DNA of 64,000 nucleotides, from the NCBI RefSeq assembly GCF_035989265.1, contig NZ_JAYKZX010000003.1, positions 1,736,001 through 1,800,000 on the forward strand, written 5' to 3'. Position numbers and translations under genes: made by a program. Under the pieces are notes generated by a model. The model worked only from the letters and a program-made list of their open reading frames with translations, was not told the origin of the DNA and did not search any database. Positions 25,983 through 36,071 of this stretch are shown here, one piece after another. Source of the stretch: Sphingobium sp. HWE2-09. Lineage in GTDB: Bacteria; Pseudomonadota; Alphaproteobacteria; Sphingomonadales; Sphingomonadaceae. Numbering within the stretch: the stretch's first letter is position 1; the number at the start of each line of letters is the position of its first letter.

Positions 25983-27158
25983 ATGTCACGCCATGACCAT
26001 CCTGATTATGCGGGCAGCATGATAGCCCGCCATTCCGCCACGAAGCGCGCGTTTCTGCGCCGAATCGCACCCTTGTTGCTGCTGCCGCTGGCCGGGTGCA
26101 ACTGGGTGGTCATGTCCCCTGCGGGCGACGTTGCAATGCAGCAACGCAATCTGATCCTGATTTCGACCGCGCTGATGCTGTTGATCATCATCCCCGTCAT
26201 GGCGATGACGATCTGGTTCGCGTGGAAATATCGGGAAAAGGCGAAGGCGGAGGATTATGATCCCGACTGGGACCATTCGACCAGCCTGGAACTGCTGATC
26301 TGGTCCGCACCGCTGCTGATCATCATTGCGCTGGGCGCGGTGACGTGGAGCAGCACCCATCTGCTCGACCCCTATCGCCCGATCGAACGGGTGGATCAGG
26401 CGCGCAAGGTCGATCCGGCGGCCAAGCGGCTGCAGGTCGAAGTGGTGGCGATGGACTGGAAATGGGTATTTATCTACCCGGAACTCGGCATCGCGACGGT
26501 GAACGAACTGGCCGCGCCGGTCGATCAGCCGATCGAATTCAAGATCACCTCGTCCAGCATCATGAACAGCTTCTTCGTGCCAGCGCTGGCGGGGCAGATC
26601 TACGCCATGCCGGGGATGCAGACGGTATTGCATGCCGTCGCCAACAAGCCGGGTAATTATGAGGGCTTTTCCGCCAATTATTCGGGCGCTGGCTTTTCCA
26701 ACATGCGCTTCCGCTTCCACGCCATGGACCAGGCCGGTTTCGACCGGTGGGTCGCCAAGGTGAAGGCGAGCGGCGCGACGCTGGACCGCGCGACCTACGT
26801 CAAGCTGGAGCAGCCGAGCGAAAAGGTGCCGCCCATGTATTTCGGCGGCGTCGAACCGAAACTCTTCCATGCCGCGCTCAACATGTGCGCCCAGCCGGGC
26901 AAGAAGTGCATGGACGCGATCATGATGACCGACAGCATGGGCGGCGCGGGCAAGGAATCGGCCCGCGATACGCAAGGCCTGCGCCATGACGGCACGATCG
27001 ACGTCGGCGGCTTCCATCCGGTCGAACCGGGCAAGAAGGGCGAGATCGCCCAGCCCGCGGGCATGACCCCGGCGGCGGACCGCACCCCTGCCGCGCAGGG
27101 CAAGCAGGCGCCGGGCCAGCAGGACGGCGACGGGCATGGGGCGCATCATGGGCATTAA
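25983..27158 (+). CDS. cyoA: Cytochrome bo3 ubiquinol oxidase subunit II
   Basis: The 391-residue protein has a signal ending in the lipobox LLPLAGCN, two membrane helices (about residues 55-80 and 100-122) and a cupredoxin domain. The copper-A cysteine pair is absent (the region reads AGFSNMRFRFHAM), so this is a quinol rather than cytochrome c oxidase. A long C-terminal tail ends in a histidine-rich GHGAHHGH. It is the first gene of cyoABCD-surf1-regB-regA. The ATG at 25983 is one of two plausible starts; a second in-frame ATG at 26019 sits nearer the signal. Confidence 0.93.
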   Translation: MSRHDHPDYAGSMIARHSATKRAFLRRIAPLLLLPLAGCNWVVMSPAGDVAMQQRNLILISTALMLLIIIPVMAMTIWFAWKYREKAKAEDYDPDWDHSTSLELLIWSAPLLIIIALGAVTWSSTHLLDPYRPIERVDQARKVDPAAKRLQVEVVAMDWKWVFIYPELGIATVNELAAPVDQPIEFKITSSSIMNSFFVPALAGQIYAMPGMQTVLHAVANKPGNYEGFSANYSGAGFSNMRFRFHAMDQAGFDRWVAKVKASGATLDRATYVKLEQPSEKVPPMYFGGVEPKLFHAALNMCAQPGKKCMDAIMMTDSMGGAGKESARDTQGLRHDGTIDVGGFHPVEPGKKGEIAQPAGMTPAADRTPAAQGKQAPGQQDGDGHGAHHGH

Positions 27159-27167
27159 GACACCTGC

Positions 27168-27238
27168 GCTGTTCCCCGGCGAAGGCTGGGGTCCAGATCG
27201 AGTTTTGAACTGGACCCCGGCCTTCGCCGGGGAACAGC
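27168..27238. repeat. Palindromic repeat, family B (CCCCGGCGAAGGCCGGGG)
   Basis: Two 29-base inverted arms (27168-27196 and 27210-27238) differ at one base and flank a 13-base loop. The core is CCCCGGCGAAGGCCGGGG followed by TCCAG. It fills most of the gap between cyoA and cyoB and could affect the ratio of their transcripts. Confidence 0.85.
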
Positions 27239-27281
27239 TAGCTTCGTTTTCCTTTTCTTCTCGTTCAAGGCCGTAACGCCC

Positions 27282-29300
27282 ATGTCCCCCTCCCCCGCCT
27301 CTGAAAATAGCGGTATCTGGAAGCTGATCTTCGGTCGCCTCGACTGGAGTTCGCTCCCGCTGCATGAGCCGATCGTCGTCGGCACCTTCCTGATGGTCGC
27401 GCTGGGTGGCGCGGTCGTGTTCGGGCTGATCACCAAATATAAGCTGTGGGGCATGTTGTGGCGCGACTGGTTCACCACCGTCGACCATAAGCGCATCGGC
27501 ATCATGTATATGATCTTAGGGCTAGTCATGTTCGTGCGCGGCTTTGCCGACGCGGTGATGATGCGCCTGCAACAGGCGATGGCGTTCAACGGGTCGGAGG
27601 GCTATCTCAACGCCCATCATTACGACCAGATTTTCACGGCGCATGGCGTCATCATGATCTTCTTCGTCGCGATGCCGATGATCACCGGGATCATGAACTA
27701 TATCGTCCCGCTGCAGATCGGCGCGCGCGACGTGTCCTTCCCCTTCCTCAATAATTTCAGCTTCTGGATGACCACGGCGGGCGCCGTGATCGTCATGATG
27801 TCGCTGTTCGTGGGTGAGTTCGCGCGCACCGGCTGGCTGGCTTATCCGCCGCTGTCGGGCATCGCCTATTCGCCGGGAGTGGGCGTCGATTATTATATCT
27901 GGGGCTTGCAGATTGCAGGCATCGGCACGCTGCTGTCGGGCGTTAACCTGATCGCGACCATCGTGAAGATGCGCGCGCCGGGCATGTCGATGATGAAGCT
28001 GCCGGTCTTCACCTGGACCTCGCTGTGCGCCAACGTGCTGATCGTCGCGGCCTTCCCGGTGCTGACCGCCGTCCTGGCGCTGCTCAGCCTCGACCGCTAT
28101 GTCGGCACCGCCTTCTTCACCAACGACATGGGCGGCAACCCCATGATGTATGTGAACCTGATCTGGATCTGGGGTCACCCGGAAGTCTATATCCTCATTC
28201 TGCCGCTGTTCGGCGTGTTCAGCGAAGTCACCTCGACTTTCTCGAACAAGCGACTCTTCGGCTATAGCTCGATGGTCTATGCGACGATCGTCATCGCGCT
28301 GCTCAGCTATCTGGTGTGGCTGCACCATTTCTTCACCATGGGGTCTGGCGCCAGCGTCAACAGCTTCTTCGGCATCACCACAATGGTCATTTCCATTCCG
28401 ACCGGCGCCAAGCTGTTCAACTGGCTGTTCACCATGTATCGCGGCCGCATCCGCTACGACCTGCCGATGATGTGGACGATCGCCTTCATGCTGACCTTTA
28501 CGGTCGGCGGCATGACCGGCGTGCTGCTCGCGGTGCCGCCCGCTGACTTCGTGCTGCACAACTCGCTGTTCCTGATCGCGCATTTCCATAATGTGATCAT
28601 CGGCGGCGTATTGTTCGGCCTGTTCGCGGCGATCAACTATTGGTGGCCCAAGGCGTTCGGCTACACGCTGGACACGAAATGGGGCAAGCGCAGCTTCTGG
28701 CTGTGGGTCGTGGGCTTCTGGTTCGCCTTCATGCCGCTCTATATCCTGGGCCTCATGGGCGTGACCCGCCGGATGCGCGTATTCGATGACCCCAGCCTGC
28801 AGATATGGTTCCAGATCGCCGCGTTCGGCGCGCTGATGATCGCCGCTGGCATCGCCTGCATGTTCGTCCAGTTCGCCGTCAGCATCATCAACCGCGAAAA
28901 GCTGCGCGACACGACGGGCGATCCCTGGAACGGCCGCACGCTGGAATGGGCGACCAGTTCGCCCCCGCCGGACTATAATTTCGCCTTCACGCCGGTCATC
29001 CACGACAATGACGCCTGGGCCGACATGAAGAAGCGCGGCTATCAGCGCCCGCTGACCGGCTATGAAGCGATCCACATGCCGTCCAACACCGGCACCGGCA
29101 TCATCATCGCGGGCCTGTCCGTCGCCTTCTCGGTCGGCATGATCTGGTACATCTGGTGGCTCGCTGGCCTCAGCTTCGTCGGCATCCTTGCCGTCGCGAT
29201 CGGCCATACCTTCAACTACAAGCGCGACTTCTACATCCCGCAGGATGTGGTCGAGCGTACCGAGGGCGAGCGCACCGCGCTGCTCGCAGCCAAGGGCTAA
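27282..29300 (+). CDS. cyoB: Cytochrome bo3 ubiquinol oxidase subunit I
   Basis: At 672 residues this is the normal size for CyoB. All heme and copper ligands are visible: the low-spin heme histidine in [10 protein letters not shown], the copper-B set in [13 protein letters not shown] and [11 protein letters not shown], and the high-spin heme and second low-spin histidines in [11 protein letters not shown]. The quinol-site arginine and aspartate are in FVRGFADA. It reduces oxygen to water with ubiquinol electrons and pumps protons across the inner membrane. It follows cyoA across a repeat palindrome. Confidence 0.96.
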   Translation: MSPSPASENSGIWKLIFGRLDWSSLPLHEPIVVGTFLMVALGGAVVFGLITKYKLWGMLWRDWFTTVDHKRIGIMYMILGLVMFVRGFADAVMMRLQQAMAFNGSEGYLNAHHYDQIFTAHGVIMIFFVAMPMITGIMNYIVPLQIGARDVSFPFLNNFSFWMTTAGAVIVMMSLFVGEFARTGWLAYPPLSGIAYSPGVGVDYYIWGLQIAGIGTLLSGVNLIATIVKMRAPGMSMMKLPVFTWTSLCANVLIVAAFPVLTAVLALLSLDRYVGTAFFTNDMGGNPMMYVNLIWIWGHPEVYILILPLFGVFSEVTSTFSNKRLFGYSSMVYATIVIALLSYLVWLHHFFTMGSGASVNSFFGITTMVISIPTGAKLFNWLFTMYRGRIRYDLPMMWTIAFMLTFTVGGMTGVLLAVPPADFVLHNSLFLIAHFHNVIIGGVLFGLFAAINYWWPKAFGYTLDTKWGKRSFWLWVVGFWFAFMPLYILGLMGVTRRMRVFDDPSLQIWFQIAAFGALMIAAGIACMFVQFAVSIINREKLRDTTGDPWNGRTLEWATSSPPPDYNFAFTPVIHDNDAWADMKKRGYQRPLTGYEAIHMPSNTGTGIIIAGLSVAFSVGMIWYIWWLAGLSFVGILAVAIGHTFNYKRDFYIPQDVVERTEGERTALLAAKG

Positions 29301-29306
29301 ACCATC

Positions 29307-29951
29307 ATGGCAAGCGCATCTCCGATTGATCCCGCCTTCCTCGACAAGGACGGCAATCCGCTCTTCCACCTGGCGCATGAGCCGCATCATCCCGAAGGGT
29401 CCAGCACCATGCTGGGCTTCTGGATGTATCTGATGAGCGATTGCCTCATCTTCGCCTGCCTGTTTGCGACCTATGCGGTGCTGGGCGCCAATTATGCGGC
29501 GGGACCAGGGCCAAGGGATTTGTTCGACCTGCCGCTGGTGGCGCTCAACACCGCCATGCTGCTCTTCTCGTCCATCACCTATGGCTTCGCCATGCTGGCG
29601 ATGGAGAAGAACCGGGTCGCCGCGACGCAGAGCTGGCTGGCGATCACCGGCCTGTTCGGCCTCGCCTTCCTCAGCATCGAACTCTACGAGTTCGCGCATC
29701 TGATCCATGAAGGCGCGACCCCGCAGCGGTCGGGCTTCCTGTCGGCTTTCTTCACGCTGGTCGGCACCCACGGCCTGCACGTCACCTTCGGCATCATCTG
29801 GCTGGTGACGCTGATGGTGCAGGTGGCGAAGAAGGGGCTGATCCCCGCCAACCAGCGCCGCCTGATGTGCCTGTCGATGTTCTGGCACTTCCTCGACGTC
29901 ATCTGGATCGGCGTCTTCACCTTTGTCTATCTGATGGGAATGCTGCGATGA
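29307..29951 (+). CDS. cyoC: Cytochrome bo3 ubiquinol oxidase subunit III
   Basis: The 214-residue protein has five predicted membrane helices, as expected for CyoC. Subunit III signatures include [19 protein letters not shown], the lipid-facing glutamate in [11 protein letters not shown], and [11 protein letters not shown]. It starts six bases after cyoB, and its stop overlaps the cyoD start (ATGA). It stabilises the oxidase core and does not carry metal centres. Confidence 0.94.
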   Translation: MASASPIDPAFLDKDGNPLFHLAHEPHHPEGSSTMLGFWMYLMSDCLIFACLFATYAVLGANYAAGPGPRDLFDLPLVALNTAMLLFSSITYGFAMLAMEKNRVAATQSWLAITGLFGLAFLSIELYEFAHLIHEGATPQRSGFLSAFFTLVGTHGLHVTFGIIWLVTLMVQVAKKGLIPANQRRLMCLSMFWHFLDVIWIGVFTFVYLMGMLR

Positions 29952-30334
29952 GCGATGCCGCCCACCCCAAGCCCGGCCATGACCACCCCGACGCCCATGC
30001 AGGCGCACATGGCAGCATGGGCAGCTATATGATCGGTTTCGGCCTGTCGGTGATCCTGACGGCCATCCCCTTCTGGCTGGTCATGACCGGCTTCTTCGCC
30101 AATACCCAGACGACCGCGATCATCATCATGGCCTTCGCCGTGGTGCAGATCGTCGTCCACATGATCTACTTCCTGCACATGAACACGCGTTCCGAAGGCG
30201 GCTGGTCGATGATGGCGCTGATGTTCACGCTGGTGTTGGTCGTCATCACCCTGTCGGGATCGATGTGGGTCATGTATCATCTCAACCATAATATGATGCC
30301 CGCCATGACGCATGACATGAGCCAGATGCCGTGA
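29948..30334 (+). CDS. cyoD: Cytochrome bo3 ubiquinol oxidase subunit IV
   Basis: The 128-residue protein has three membrane helices and the CyoD segment [13 protein letters not shown]. The N-terminus is rich in histidine ([17 protein letters not shown]), as is the tail of CyoA in this operon. The ATG at 29948 overlaps the cyoC stop. It aids assembly of the copper-B site and subunit I. Confidence 0.93.
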   Translation: MSDAAHPKPGHDHPDAHAGAHGSMGSYMIGFGLSVILTAIPFWLVMTGFFANTQTTAIIIMAFAVVQIVVHMIYFLHMNTRSEGGWSMMALMFTLVLVVITLSGSMWVMYHLNHNMMPAMTHDMSQMP

Positions 30335-31047
30335 CACAGGCCGAACCCCGCCCCGCCAAGCGGGCGGGGTTCCCGGTCGGCCTGACGCTGGCCGCGCTGA
30401 TCCTGTTTGCCGGCCTGTGCGCGCTGGGCGTCTGGCAGGTGGAGCGGCTGGCGTGGAAGCGCGACCTGATCGCCCGCGTCGACGCCCGCATCCACGCTGC
30501 CCCGGTGCCAGCGCCGCAAAGCGCTACCAAGACCGACGAATATCGCCGCGTCACCGCCACCGGCACCTTCCTGCATGACAAGGCGGCGCTGGTGCAGGCC
30601 GCCACGGTGCGCGGCGCGGGCTATTGGGTGCTGACCCCGCTGCGCCAGCCCGATGGCGCGATCCTCCTCATCAACCGTGGCTTCGTGCCGCCCGAAGCCA
30701 AGACCCGCTATGATCGGCCGCAAGGCGTGGTGCGCGTGACCGGCCTCCTTCGCCTGACCGAGCCGGGCGGCGGCTTCCTGCGCAGCAACGATCCCGCCGC
30801 CGACCGCTGGTATTCCCGCGACGTAGCGGCCATCGCGACTGCGCGCCATTTGACGCGCGCCGCCGACTATTTCATCGATGGGCAGGCTGGCCCTTCCCCC
30901 GACACCCTGCCCATAGGCGGGCTGACCGTCATCAGCTTCCCCAACAGCCATCTGCAATATGCGGTGACATGGTTCGTGCTGGCGGCCATGGTCGCCGGCG
31001 CCTATATCATCATGATGCGCCAGTCGGGAAAAGATCGCCGGGCATGA
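30331..31047 (+). CDS. SURF1-family oxidase assembly protein
   Basis: The 238-residue protein has the SURF1 layout: a membrane helix near each end (about residues 11-31 and 208-230) around a periplasmic domain. Within it, GVWQVERLAWKRDLI and the conserved INRGFVP segment are present. SURF1 proteins help insert heme into heme-copper oxidases; here the position argues for service to the bo3 enzyme. The start is GTG, overlapping the cyoD stop, and its own stop overlaps the regB start. Confidence 0.92.
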   Translation: MTQAEPRPAKRAGFPVGLTLAALILFAGLCALGVWQVERLAWKRDLIARVDARIHAAPVPAPQSATKTDEYRRVTATGTFLHDKAALVQAATVRGAGYWVLTPLRQPDGAILLINRGFVPPEAKTRYDRPQGVVRVTGLLRLTEPGGGFLRSNDPAADRWYSRDVAAIATARHLTRAADYFIDGQAGPSPDTLPIGGLTVISFPNSHLQYAVTWFVLAAMVAGAYIIMMRQSGKDRRA

Positions 31048-32372
31048 CGGCATCATCGCTCAAGCGCGTGCGCTGGCTGCCTGGCCGGTGGCCCGCCGAC
31101 GCGGCCGGGCGGCGCAACATGGCGCTGCTGGTGCAACTGCGCTGGATCGCCATCGCCGGGCAAGTCGCGACGATCCTGTTCGTGCATTTCGGCATGGACA
31201 TCCATCTGCCGCTGGGGTCGATGCTGGTCGTCCCCTGCATCGCGGCGGCGATGAACCTGGGTAGCCTGATGGTGCTGCGGCGGCGCACCGATATCACCCA
31301 TGCCGAACTGTTTCTGGCACTGCTGTTCGACGTATTCGCGCTCACCACGCAGCTTTATCTGAGCGGCGGGGCGACCAATCCGTTCGTGTCGCTCTATCTG
31401 GTGCAGGTCGCGCTGGGCGCGGTGTTGCTGCATCGCTGGAGCGTATGGGGCATCGTCGCCATATCGATGCTATGCGCGGCTATGCTGGTGTTCGCCTATC
31501 GCCCGCTCGACTTGAGCGAGCGGTTCGCGGACCATTTGTTCGACCTGCATATCGTAGGCACCTGGATCTGCATCACCATGATCGCGGTGTTGCTGGTCCT
31601 GTTCATGACCCGCGTGACCCGCAACCTGCAACAGCGGGAAGCCTATCTGGCGGAACTGCGCCAGCAGGCGGTGGAGGAAGAACATATCGTCCGCATGGGG
31701 CTGCTCGCGTCGGGCGCGGCGCATGAATTGGGCACGCCCCTCGCCCAGCTTGCCGTCGTGCTGGGCGACTGGCGGCACATGCCTGAAATCAAGTCGCATC
31801 CCGCGCTGGTCGAGGAAGTGGGCGAGATGGAGATAGCGGTCAAACGCTGCAAGACCATCCTGACCGGCATCCTGATGTCGTCCGGTGAAGCACGCGGCGA
31901 AGCGCCCGAAATCACCAATGTCCGCGATTTCATCGACATCATCGCGCGCGACTGGCGCAACGCCAATCCGGGGATGCCGCTGCGCTGCGACTTTGGCCCG
32001 CACGACTATCCCCGCATCATCGCCGATCCGGTGATCCGCCAGGCCGTGACCAACCTGCTCGACAATGCGCGGGAAGCCGGCGCATCCTATATCAACATGA
32101 TGGTCAGCCGCGACAGCCAATGGCTGCATATCGCTGTGCGCGACAATGGACCGGGCTTCGATGCCGACATGCTGGCCGATGTCGGCAAACCCTATCGGTC
32201 CAGCAAGGGCAAGCAGGGCGGCGGCCTGGGCCTCTTTCTGGTCGTCAACGTGGTCCGCAAGCTGGGCGGACGGGTGGACGCCAGCAATGGCGCGGATGGC
32301 GGCGCGATGATCCTGCTGCGCCTGCCGCTCGCCACGCTGGCGCTAGAAGAGGAGATGGCCGGTGACGCCTGA
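31044..32372 (+). CDS. regB: Redox-sensing sensor histidine kinase, RegB/PrrB/ActS type
   Basis: The 442-residue kinase has six predicted N-terminal membrane helices. The quinone-site heptad GGATNPF at residues 108-114 is diagnostic of RegB. The H box SGAAHELGTPLAQL has the phosphorylated histidine at 227. The redox-active cysteine is C269 in KRCKTIL. The ATPase domain ends the protein with DNGPGFD and GGGLGLFLV. RegB senses quinone and thiol redox state and phosphorylates RegA. It is coupled by overlap to surf1 upstream and regA downstream, directly behind a quinol oxidase that changes the same redox pool. Confidence 0.92.
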   Translation: MTASSLKRVRWLPGRWPADAAGRRNMALLVQLRWIAIAGQVATILFVHFGMDIHLPLGSMLVVPCIAAAMNLGSLMVLRRRTDITHAELFLALLFDVFALTTQLYLSGGATNPFVSLYLVQVALGAVLLHRWSVWGIVAISMLCAAMLVFAYRPLDLSERFADHLFDLHIVGTWICITMIAVLLVLFMTRVTRNLQQREAYLAELRQQAVEEEHIVRMGLLASGAAHELGTPLAQLAVVLGDWRHMPEIKSHPALVEEVGEMEIAVKRCKTILTGILMSSGEARGEAPEITNVRDFIDIIARDWRNANPGMPLRCDFGPHDYPRIIADPVIRQAVTNLLDNAREAGASYINMMVSRDSQWLHIAVRDNGPGFDADMLADVGKPYRSSKGKQGGGLGLFLVVNVVRKLGGRVDASNGADGGAMILLRLPLATLALEEEMAGDA

Positions 32373-32895
32373 ACGGCAATTGCTGATCGTGGAGGATGAC
32401 GAAGCGTTCGCCCGCACGCTCAAACGCTCCTTCGAACGGCGCGGCTACACCGTGCTGCTGGCCGACAGCCTGGAAACGGTGACGGCGGTGCTGGCCGACA
32501 ACAAGCCGGGCTTTGCCGTGGTCGACCTGAAGCTCGGCCCGCAATCGGGCCTTGCCTGCGTCCAGGCGCTCCACGCCCATGATCCCGCCATGCTGATCGT
32601 AGTCCTCACAGGCTTCGCCAGCATCGCAACGGCGGTGGAGGCGATCAAGCTTGGCGCGACCAACTATCTCGCCAAACCATCCAACACCGACGATATCGAG
32701 GCCGCCTTCGCCCGCTCCGGCGGCAACCCCGCCGCCCCCCTCGCCCCCCGGCCGACATCGATCAAGACGCTGGAATGGGAACATATCCACGAGGTATTGA
32801 AGGACAGCGACTTCAACATCTCCGAAACCGCAAGGCGGCTGGGCATGCATCGCCGCACGCTGGCACGGAAACTGGCGAAGCGGCAGGTGGGCTGA
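32362..32895 (+). CDS. regA: Response regulator, RegA/PrrA/ActR type
   Basis: The 177-residue regulator has a receiver domain with LIVEDDEAFAR, the phosphoacceptor aspartate in FAVVDLKLGP and the lysine in YLAKPS. A proline-rich linker and a Fis-type helix-turn-helix (NISETARRLGMHRRTLARKL) follow. RegA controls respiration, carbon and nitrogen metabolism in alphaproteobacteria. The GTG start lies 11 bases inside regB, so the pair is translationally coupled. tRNA-Gly follows on the other strand. Confidence 0.93.
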   Translation: MTPERQLLIVEDDEAFARTLKRSFERRGYTVLLADSLETVTAVLADNKPGFAVVDLKLGPQSGLACVQALHAHDPAMLIVVLTGFASIATAVEAIKLGATNYLAKPSNTDDIEAAFARSGGNPAAPLAPRPTSIKTLEWEHIHEVLKDSDFNISETARRLGMHRRTLARKLAKRQVG

Positions 32896-32905
32896 TTGTG
32901 GGGAT

Positions 32906-32979
32906 TGGAGCGGGTGAAGGGAATCGAACCCTCGTCACTTGCTTGGGAAGCAAAAGCTCTACCATTGAGCTACACCCGC
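32906..32979 (-). tRNA. tRNA-Gly (anticodon CCC)
   Basis: Read on the minus strand, GCGGGTG pairs with CACCCGC, followed by T and an encoded CCA. The anticodon loop TTCCCAA between TTTGC and GCAAG gives CCC, for GGG codons. The D arm (GCTCAATGGTAGAGC) and T arm (GGGTTCGATTCCC) are regular. Total 74 bases with CCA. Confidence 0.95.
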
Positions 32980-33025
32980 GTTGCACCCGCCCATGGCGCA
33001 AGCCATGGGCCGATGTCAACGGGGA

Positions 33026-33937
33026 TCAGCCATAGGGCGCGTCGGCGTCGCGCGCCGGGATCGCGCCGCGATGGCGAATATTCCAGCCCGCCAGCCGATG
33101 CCCGGCCAGCGCCGCGTCGCGCGGATCGGCGCCTGCCAGTCGCGCATGCAGATAGCCGCCGTTAAACGCGTCCCCCGCCCCGCTCGAATCGATCACGTCG
33201 ATATGGCTCGGGATCGCGACGATCTCGCCCGCCACCAGGCAGCCGTCGCCGCCCAGCTTCACGACCACTTCCTTGCCAGCCCCAGCGCCCCAGCGCGCGG
33301 CGGCATCCTGCGCGTCGTCGGCCTCACCCATCTCGACTTCGTCCGCCAGGGTCGGCAGGCCCATGTCGCTGACGGCGATTGCCCGGTCGCGCCAATGCCG
33401 CGCCGTCGCCGCGTCATCCCACAGCCGCGCGCGATAATTGCCATCGAAAGCGACCTTCCCGCCATTGGCGCGCACCTGCGCGCACAGGTCCAGCAAAGCT
33501 TCCCGCCCGGCATCGGGCAGGATCGCCAGCGTGATCAGCGAGAAATAGAGCAGGTCGGACTGGGCGGCCTGCGCCACCATCGCGGCGCTTTCCGGCAGGT
33601 CGAACATCCGCCGCGCCGCCGCCTCGCCGCGCCAATAATGGAAGCTGCGCTCGCCCGTCGCATCCGTCTCGATCGCATAGAGGCCGGGCAACCGGTCCTT
33701 CGCCGCGATGACCAGCGCCGTGTCCACGCCTTCGGCTTCCCATTGCGTCAGAAGTTGCGCGCTCATCGGATCGGCGCCCATGGCGCTGGCGAGGCGGACA
33801 TGATCCCCGGCCCGCGCCAAATGGATCGCGGTATTGATGACGTCGCCGCCATAGCGCAGGTTCCAGCTATCGCCATCGCCGCGGCTCAATTCCAGCATCG
33901 CTTCGCCAATGACCGTGATCGTCGCCTTCGTCGTCAT
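33026..33937 (-). CDS. kdgK: PfkB-family sugar kinase, probable 2-keto-3-deoxygluconate kinase
   Basis: The 303-residue ribokinase-family protein opens with ITVIGEAMLELSR and has the substrate segments YGGDVINTAIHLAR and GLYAIETDATGERSFHYWR typical of KDG kinases. The PfkB C-terminal signature DSSGAGDAFNGGY holds the catalytic aspartate and anion hole. It would phosphorylate KDG to KDPG, which the eda product splits, linking uronic-acid or gluconate catabolism to the Entner-Doudoroff operon. Other sugars cannot be excluded. Confidence 0.85.
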   Translation of the reverse strand: MTTKATITVIGEAMLELSRGDGDSWNLRYGGDVINTAIHLARAGDHVRLASAMGADPMSAQLLTQWEAEGVDTALVIAAKDRLPGLYAIETDATGERSFHYWRGEAAARRMFDLPESAAMVAQAAQSDLLYFSLITLAILPDAGREALLDLCAQVRANGGKVAFDGNYRARLWDDAATARHWRDRAIAVSDMGLPTLADEVEMGEADDAQDAAARWGAGAGKEVVVKLGGDGCLVAGEIVAIPSHIDVIDSSGAGDAFNGGYLHARLAGADPRDAALAGHRLAGWNIRHRGAIPARDADAPYG

Positions 33938-34103
33938 GCCTGCCCCATATCAGATGTCGTGGGCGTGGTGGGCAGAGCGGCGTTTCAAGTCAAGGCCTTG
34001 CCGATCAAGACGATGTCGCTGCCCCTTGGAACATTTGCCATCCAGCACCGTTTTGTCGATGGCAGGGGAAGCACCGTCCGCCGGCGCTGGATTCGGGGAC
34101 ATT

Positions 34104-36071
34104 ATGATTAGCGCGGCCAATGATGAAATGGGCAACCGCTTCGAACTGCTGGTTCAAAGCGTGACCGATTACGCCATCTACATGCTTGATCCCCAAGGCG
34201 TGATCGTCAGCTGGAACGCAGGCGCGCGCCGTTTCAAGGGTTATAAGGCGGACGAGATTATCGGCCAGCATTTTTCGCGCTTCTATACTCCCGAAGATCA
34301 GGCAAACGGCATTCCGGCGATGGCGCTCCATACCGCCGAGCATCATGACCGGTTCGAAGCGGAAGGCTGGCGCGTTCGCAAGGACGGATCGCAATTTTGG
34401 GCCAATGTCGTCATCGACCCGATCCGCGCGCCAGACGGCAGCCTGCTCGGCTTTGCCAAGGTCACGCGCGACCTGACCGACCGCCGCGCCGCACAGGAAG
34501 CGCTGCGCACCAGCGAAGAGCGATTCCGCCTGCTGGTGCAGAGCGTGACCGACTATGCCATCTACATGCTCGATCCCGTCGGCACGGTGACCAGCTGGAA
34601 TTTGGGCGCGGAACGGTTCAAGGGCTATCGGACCGAAGAGATATTAGGTCAGAATTTCTCCCGCTTCTACAGCGAGGAGGATCGCTTGGCGGGCCTCCCC
34701 TCCCGCGCATTGCATACCGCGCAAACGGTGGGTCGGTTCGAAGCGGAAGGTTGGCGCATCCGCAAGGACGGATCGCGTTTCTGGGCCAATGTCGTCATCG
34801 ATCCGATCCGCACCCCTGACGGTCAGTTGCTCGGTTTCGCCAAGATCACCCGCGACCTGACCGAACGGCGCGATGCGCAGCGCGCGCTGGACGAAGCGCG
34901 CGACGCCATTATCCAGACGCAAAAGATGGACGCCATCGGCAAGCTGACCGGCGGCGTCGCCCATGATTTCAACAATTTGCTGGCGGTCATCGTCGGCAGC
35001 CTGGACCTGGCGCGGCAGCGCATGACGACCGGCGGCGACATCACCCGCTATCTGGACAATGCCATGACCGCGGCCGAGCGCGGCGCGACCCTGACGCAGC
35101 GGATGCTGGCCTTTGCGCGCAAGCAGGAACTGAAGCTGCAAAATGTCGATTGCATCGCGCTGGTGCAGGGCATGGCCGATCTGCTGGCGACGACGCTGGG
35201 CGCAGGCGCGGTCATCGAAACCCGCTTCCCATTGATCATCGGCGCAGCCCATGCCGACCCGTCCCAACTGGAACTGGCGCTGCTCAACCTGGCGGTCAAC
35301 GCCCGCGACGCCATGCCGCATGGCGGGCGGATCATCATCGAAGCGGCAGAGACGATGGTGTCGCAGGACGAACGGCCGGACCTGTCTGCAGGCAGCTATA
35401 TCCGCCTGTCCGTAATCGACGAAGGCGAAGGCATGGATGCCGAAACGCTGGATCGGGCGCGTGAGCCGTTCTTCACCACCAAGGGCGTCGGCAAGGGCAC
35501 CGGGCTTGGCCTGTCGATGGTCCATGGTTTCGCCCAGCAATGTGGCGGGTCGCTGACGATCACCAGCGATCCGGGGCATGGCACGACCGTATCCCTATGG
35601 CTGCCCATGGCGCCGACGGATGCGGACACGCAGCATATCGTCGCCCTGGTGGAGGATCGTGACGATCCCGGCGTCCCGCTAGTCATCCTGGCAGTGGACG
35701 ATGATGATCTCGTCCTGATGAACACGGCAGGCATGTTGGAGGATCTGGGTCATACCGTGTTCCAGGCGTCGTCCGGCGCGGACGCACTGCGACTGCTGGA
35801 GACAGGCAAGGTGGACCTGGTCGTCACCGACCATGCGATGCCGGGCATGACCGGGGCTGAACTGGCTGACGCGATCGAACAGACCCATCCCGGCCTGCCG
35901 GTGGTCATCATCACCGGTTTTGCCGAACTGCCGCCGCACGCCGCGCGGCTGATGCGGCTGGACAAACCGTTCAAACAGGCCGACCTCGCCCGCATCGTCG
36001 GCAGCGCCATCCGCACCGTGCCCATGACAGCGCCCATCACGGCCATCATAAAGGACGACCCGGCCACCTAG
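34104..36071 (+). CDS. Double-PAS hybrid sensor histidine kinase with C-terminal receiver
   Basis: The 655-residue cytoplasmic protein has no membrane segment. Two nearly identical PAS domains (about 13-131 and 141-259) share QSVTDYAIYMLDP, FKGY, GFAK and TRDLT blocks. They are followed by a HisKA domain with GGVAHDFNNLLAVI (histidine 287), an ATPase domain (GKGTGLGLSMVHGF) and a receiver whose aspartate lies in DLVVTDHAMPGMTG. It could pass phosphate from its histidine to its own receiver. The ligand is unknown, and I see no FAD- or LOV-type cysteine motif. I choose the ATG at 34104; the longer frame overlaps the divergent kinase gene. Confidence 0.87.
   Translation: MISAANDEMGNRFELLVQSVTDYAIYMLDPQGVIVSWNAGARRFKGYKADEIIGQHFSRFYTPEDQANGIPAMALHTAEHHDRFEAEGWRVRKDGSQFWANVVIDPIRAPDGSLLGFAKVTRDLTDRRAAQEALRTSEERFRLLVQSVTDYAIYMLDPVGTVTSWNLGAERFKGYRTEEILGQNFSRFYSEEDRLAGLPSRALHTAQTVGRFEAEGWRIRKDGSRFWANVVIDPIRTPDGQLLGFAKITRDLTERRDAQRALDEARDAIIQTQKMDAIGKLTGGVAHDFNNLLAVIVGSLDLARQRMTTGGDITRYLDNAMTAAERGATLTQRMLAFARKQELKLQNVDCIALVQGMADLLATTLGAGAVIETRFPLIIGAAHADPSQLELALLNLAVNARDAMPHGGRIIIEAAETMVSQDERPDLSAGSYIRLSVIDEGEGMDAETLDRAREPFFTTKGVGKGTGLGLSMVHGFAQQCGGSLTITSDPGHGTTVSLWLPMAPTDADTQHIVALVEDRDDPGVPLVILAVDDDDLVLMNTAGMLEDLGHTVFQASSGADALRLLETGKVDLVVTDHAMPGMTGAELADAIEQTHPGLPVVIITGFAELPPHAARLMRLDKPFKQADLARIVGSAIRTVPMTAPITAIIKDDPAT

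Noticed and set aside
25983..27158. A copper-A site in the subunit II gene, which would make a cytochrome c oxidase
   Set aside because: The cysteine pair needed for copper A is absent, and subunits I, III and IV are Cyo-type.
27522..30008. An 828-codon antisense frame across cyoB and cyoC
   Set aside because: Low-complexity D/H/R-rich product with no recognisable domain, opposite well-defined oxidase genes.
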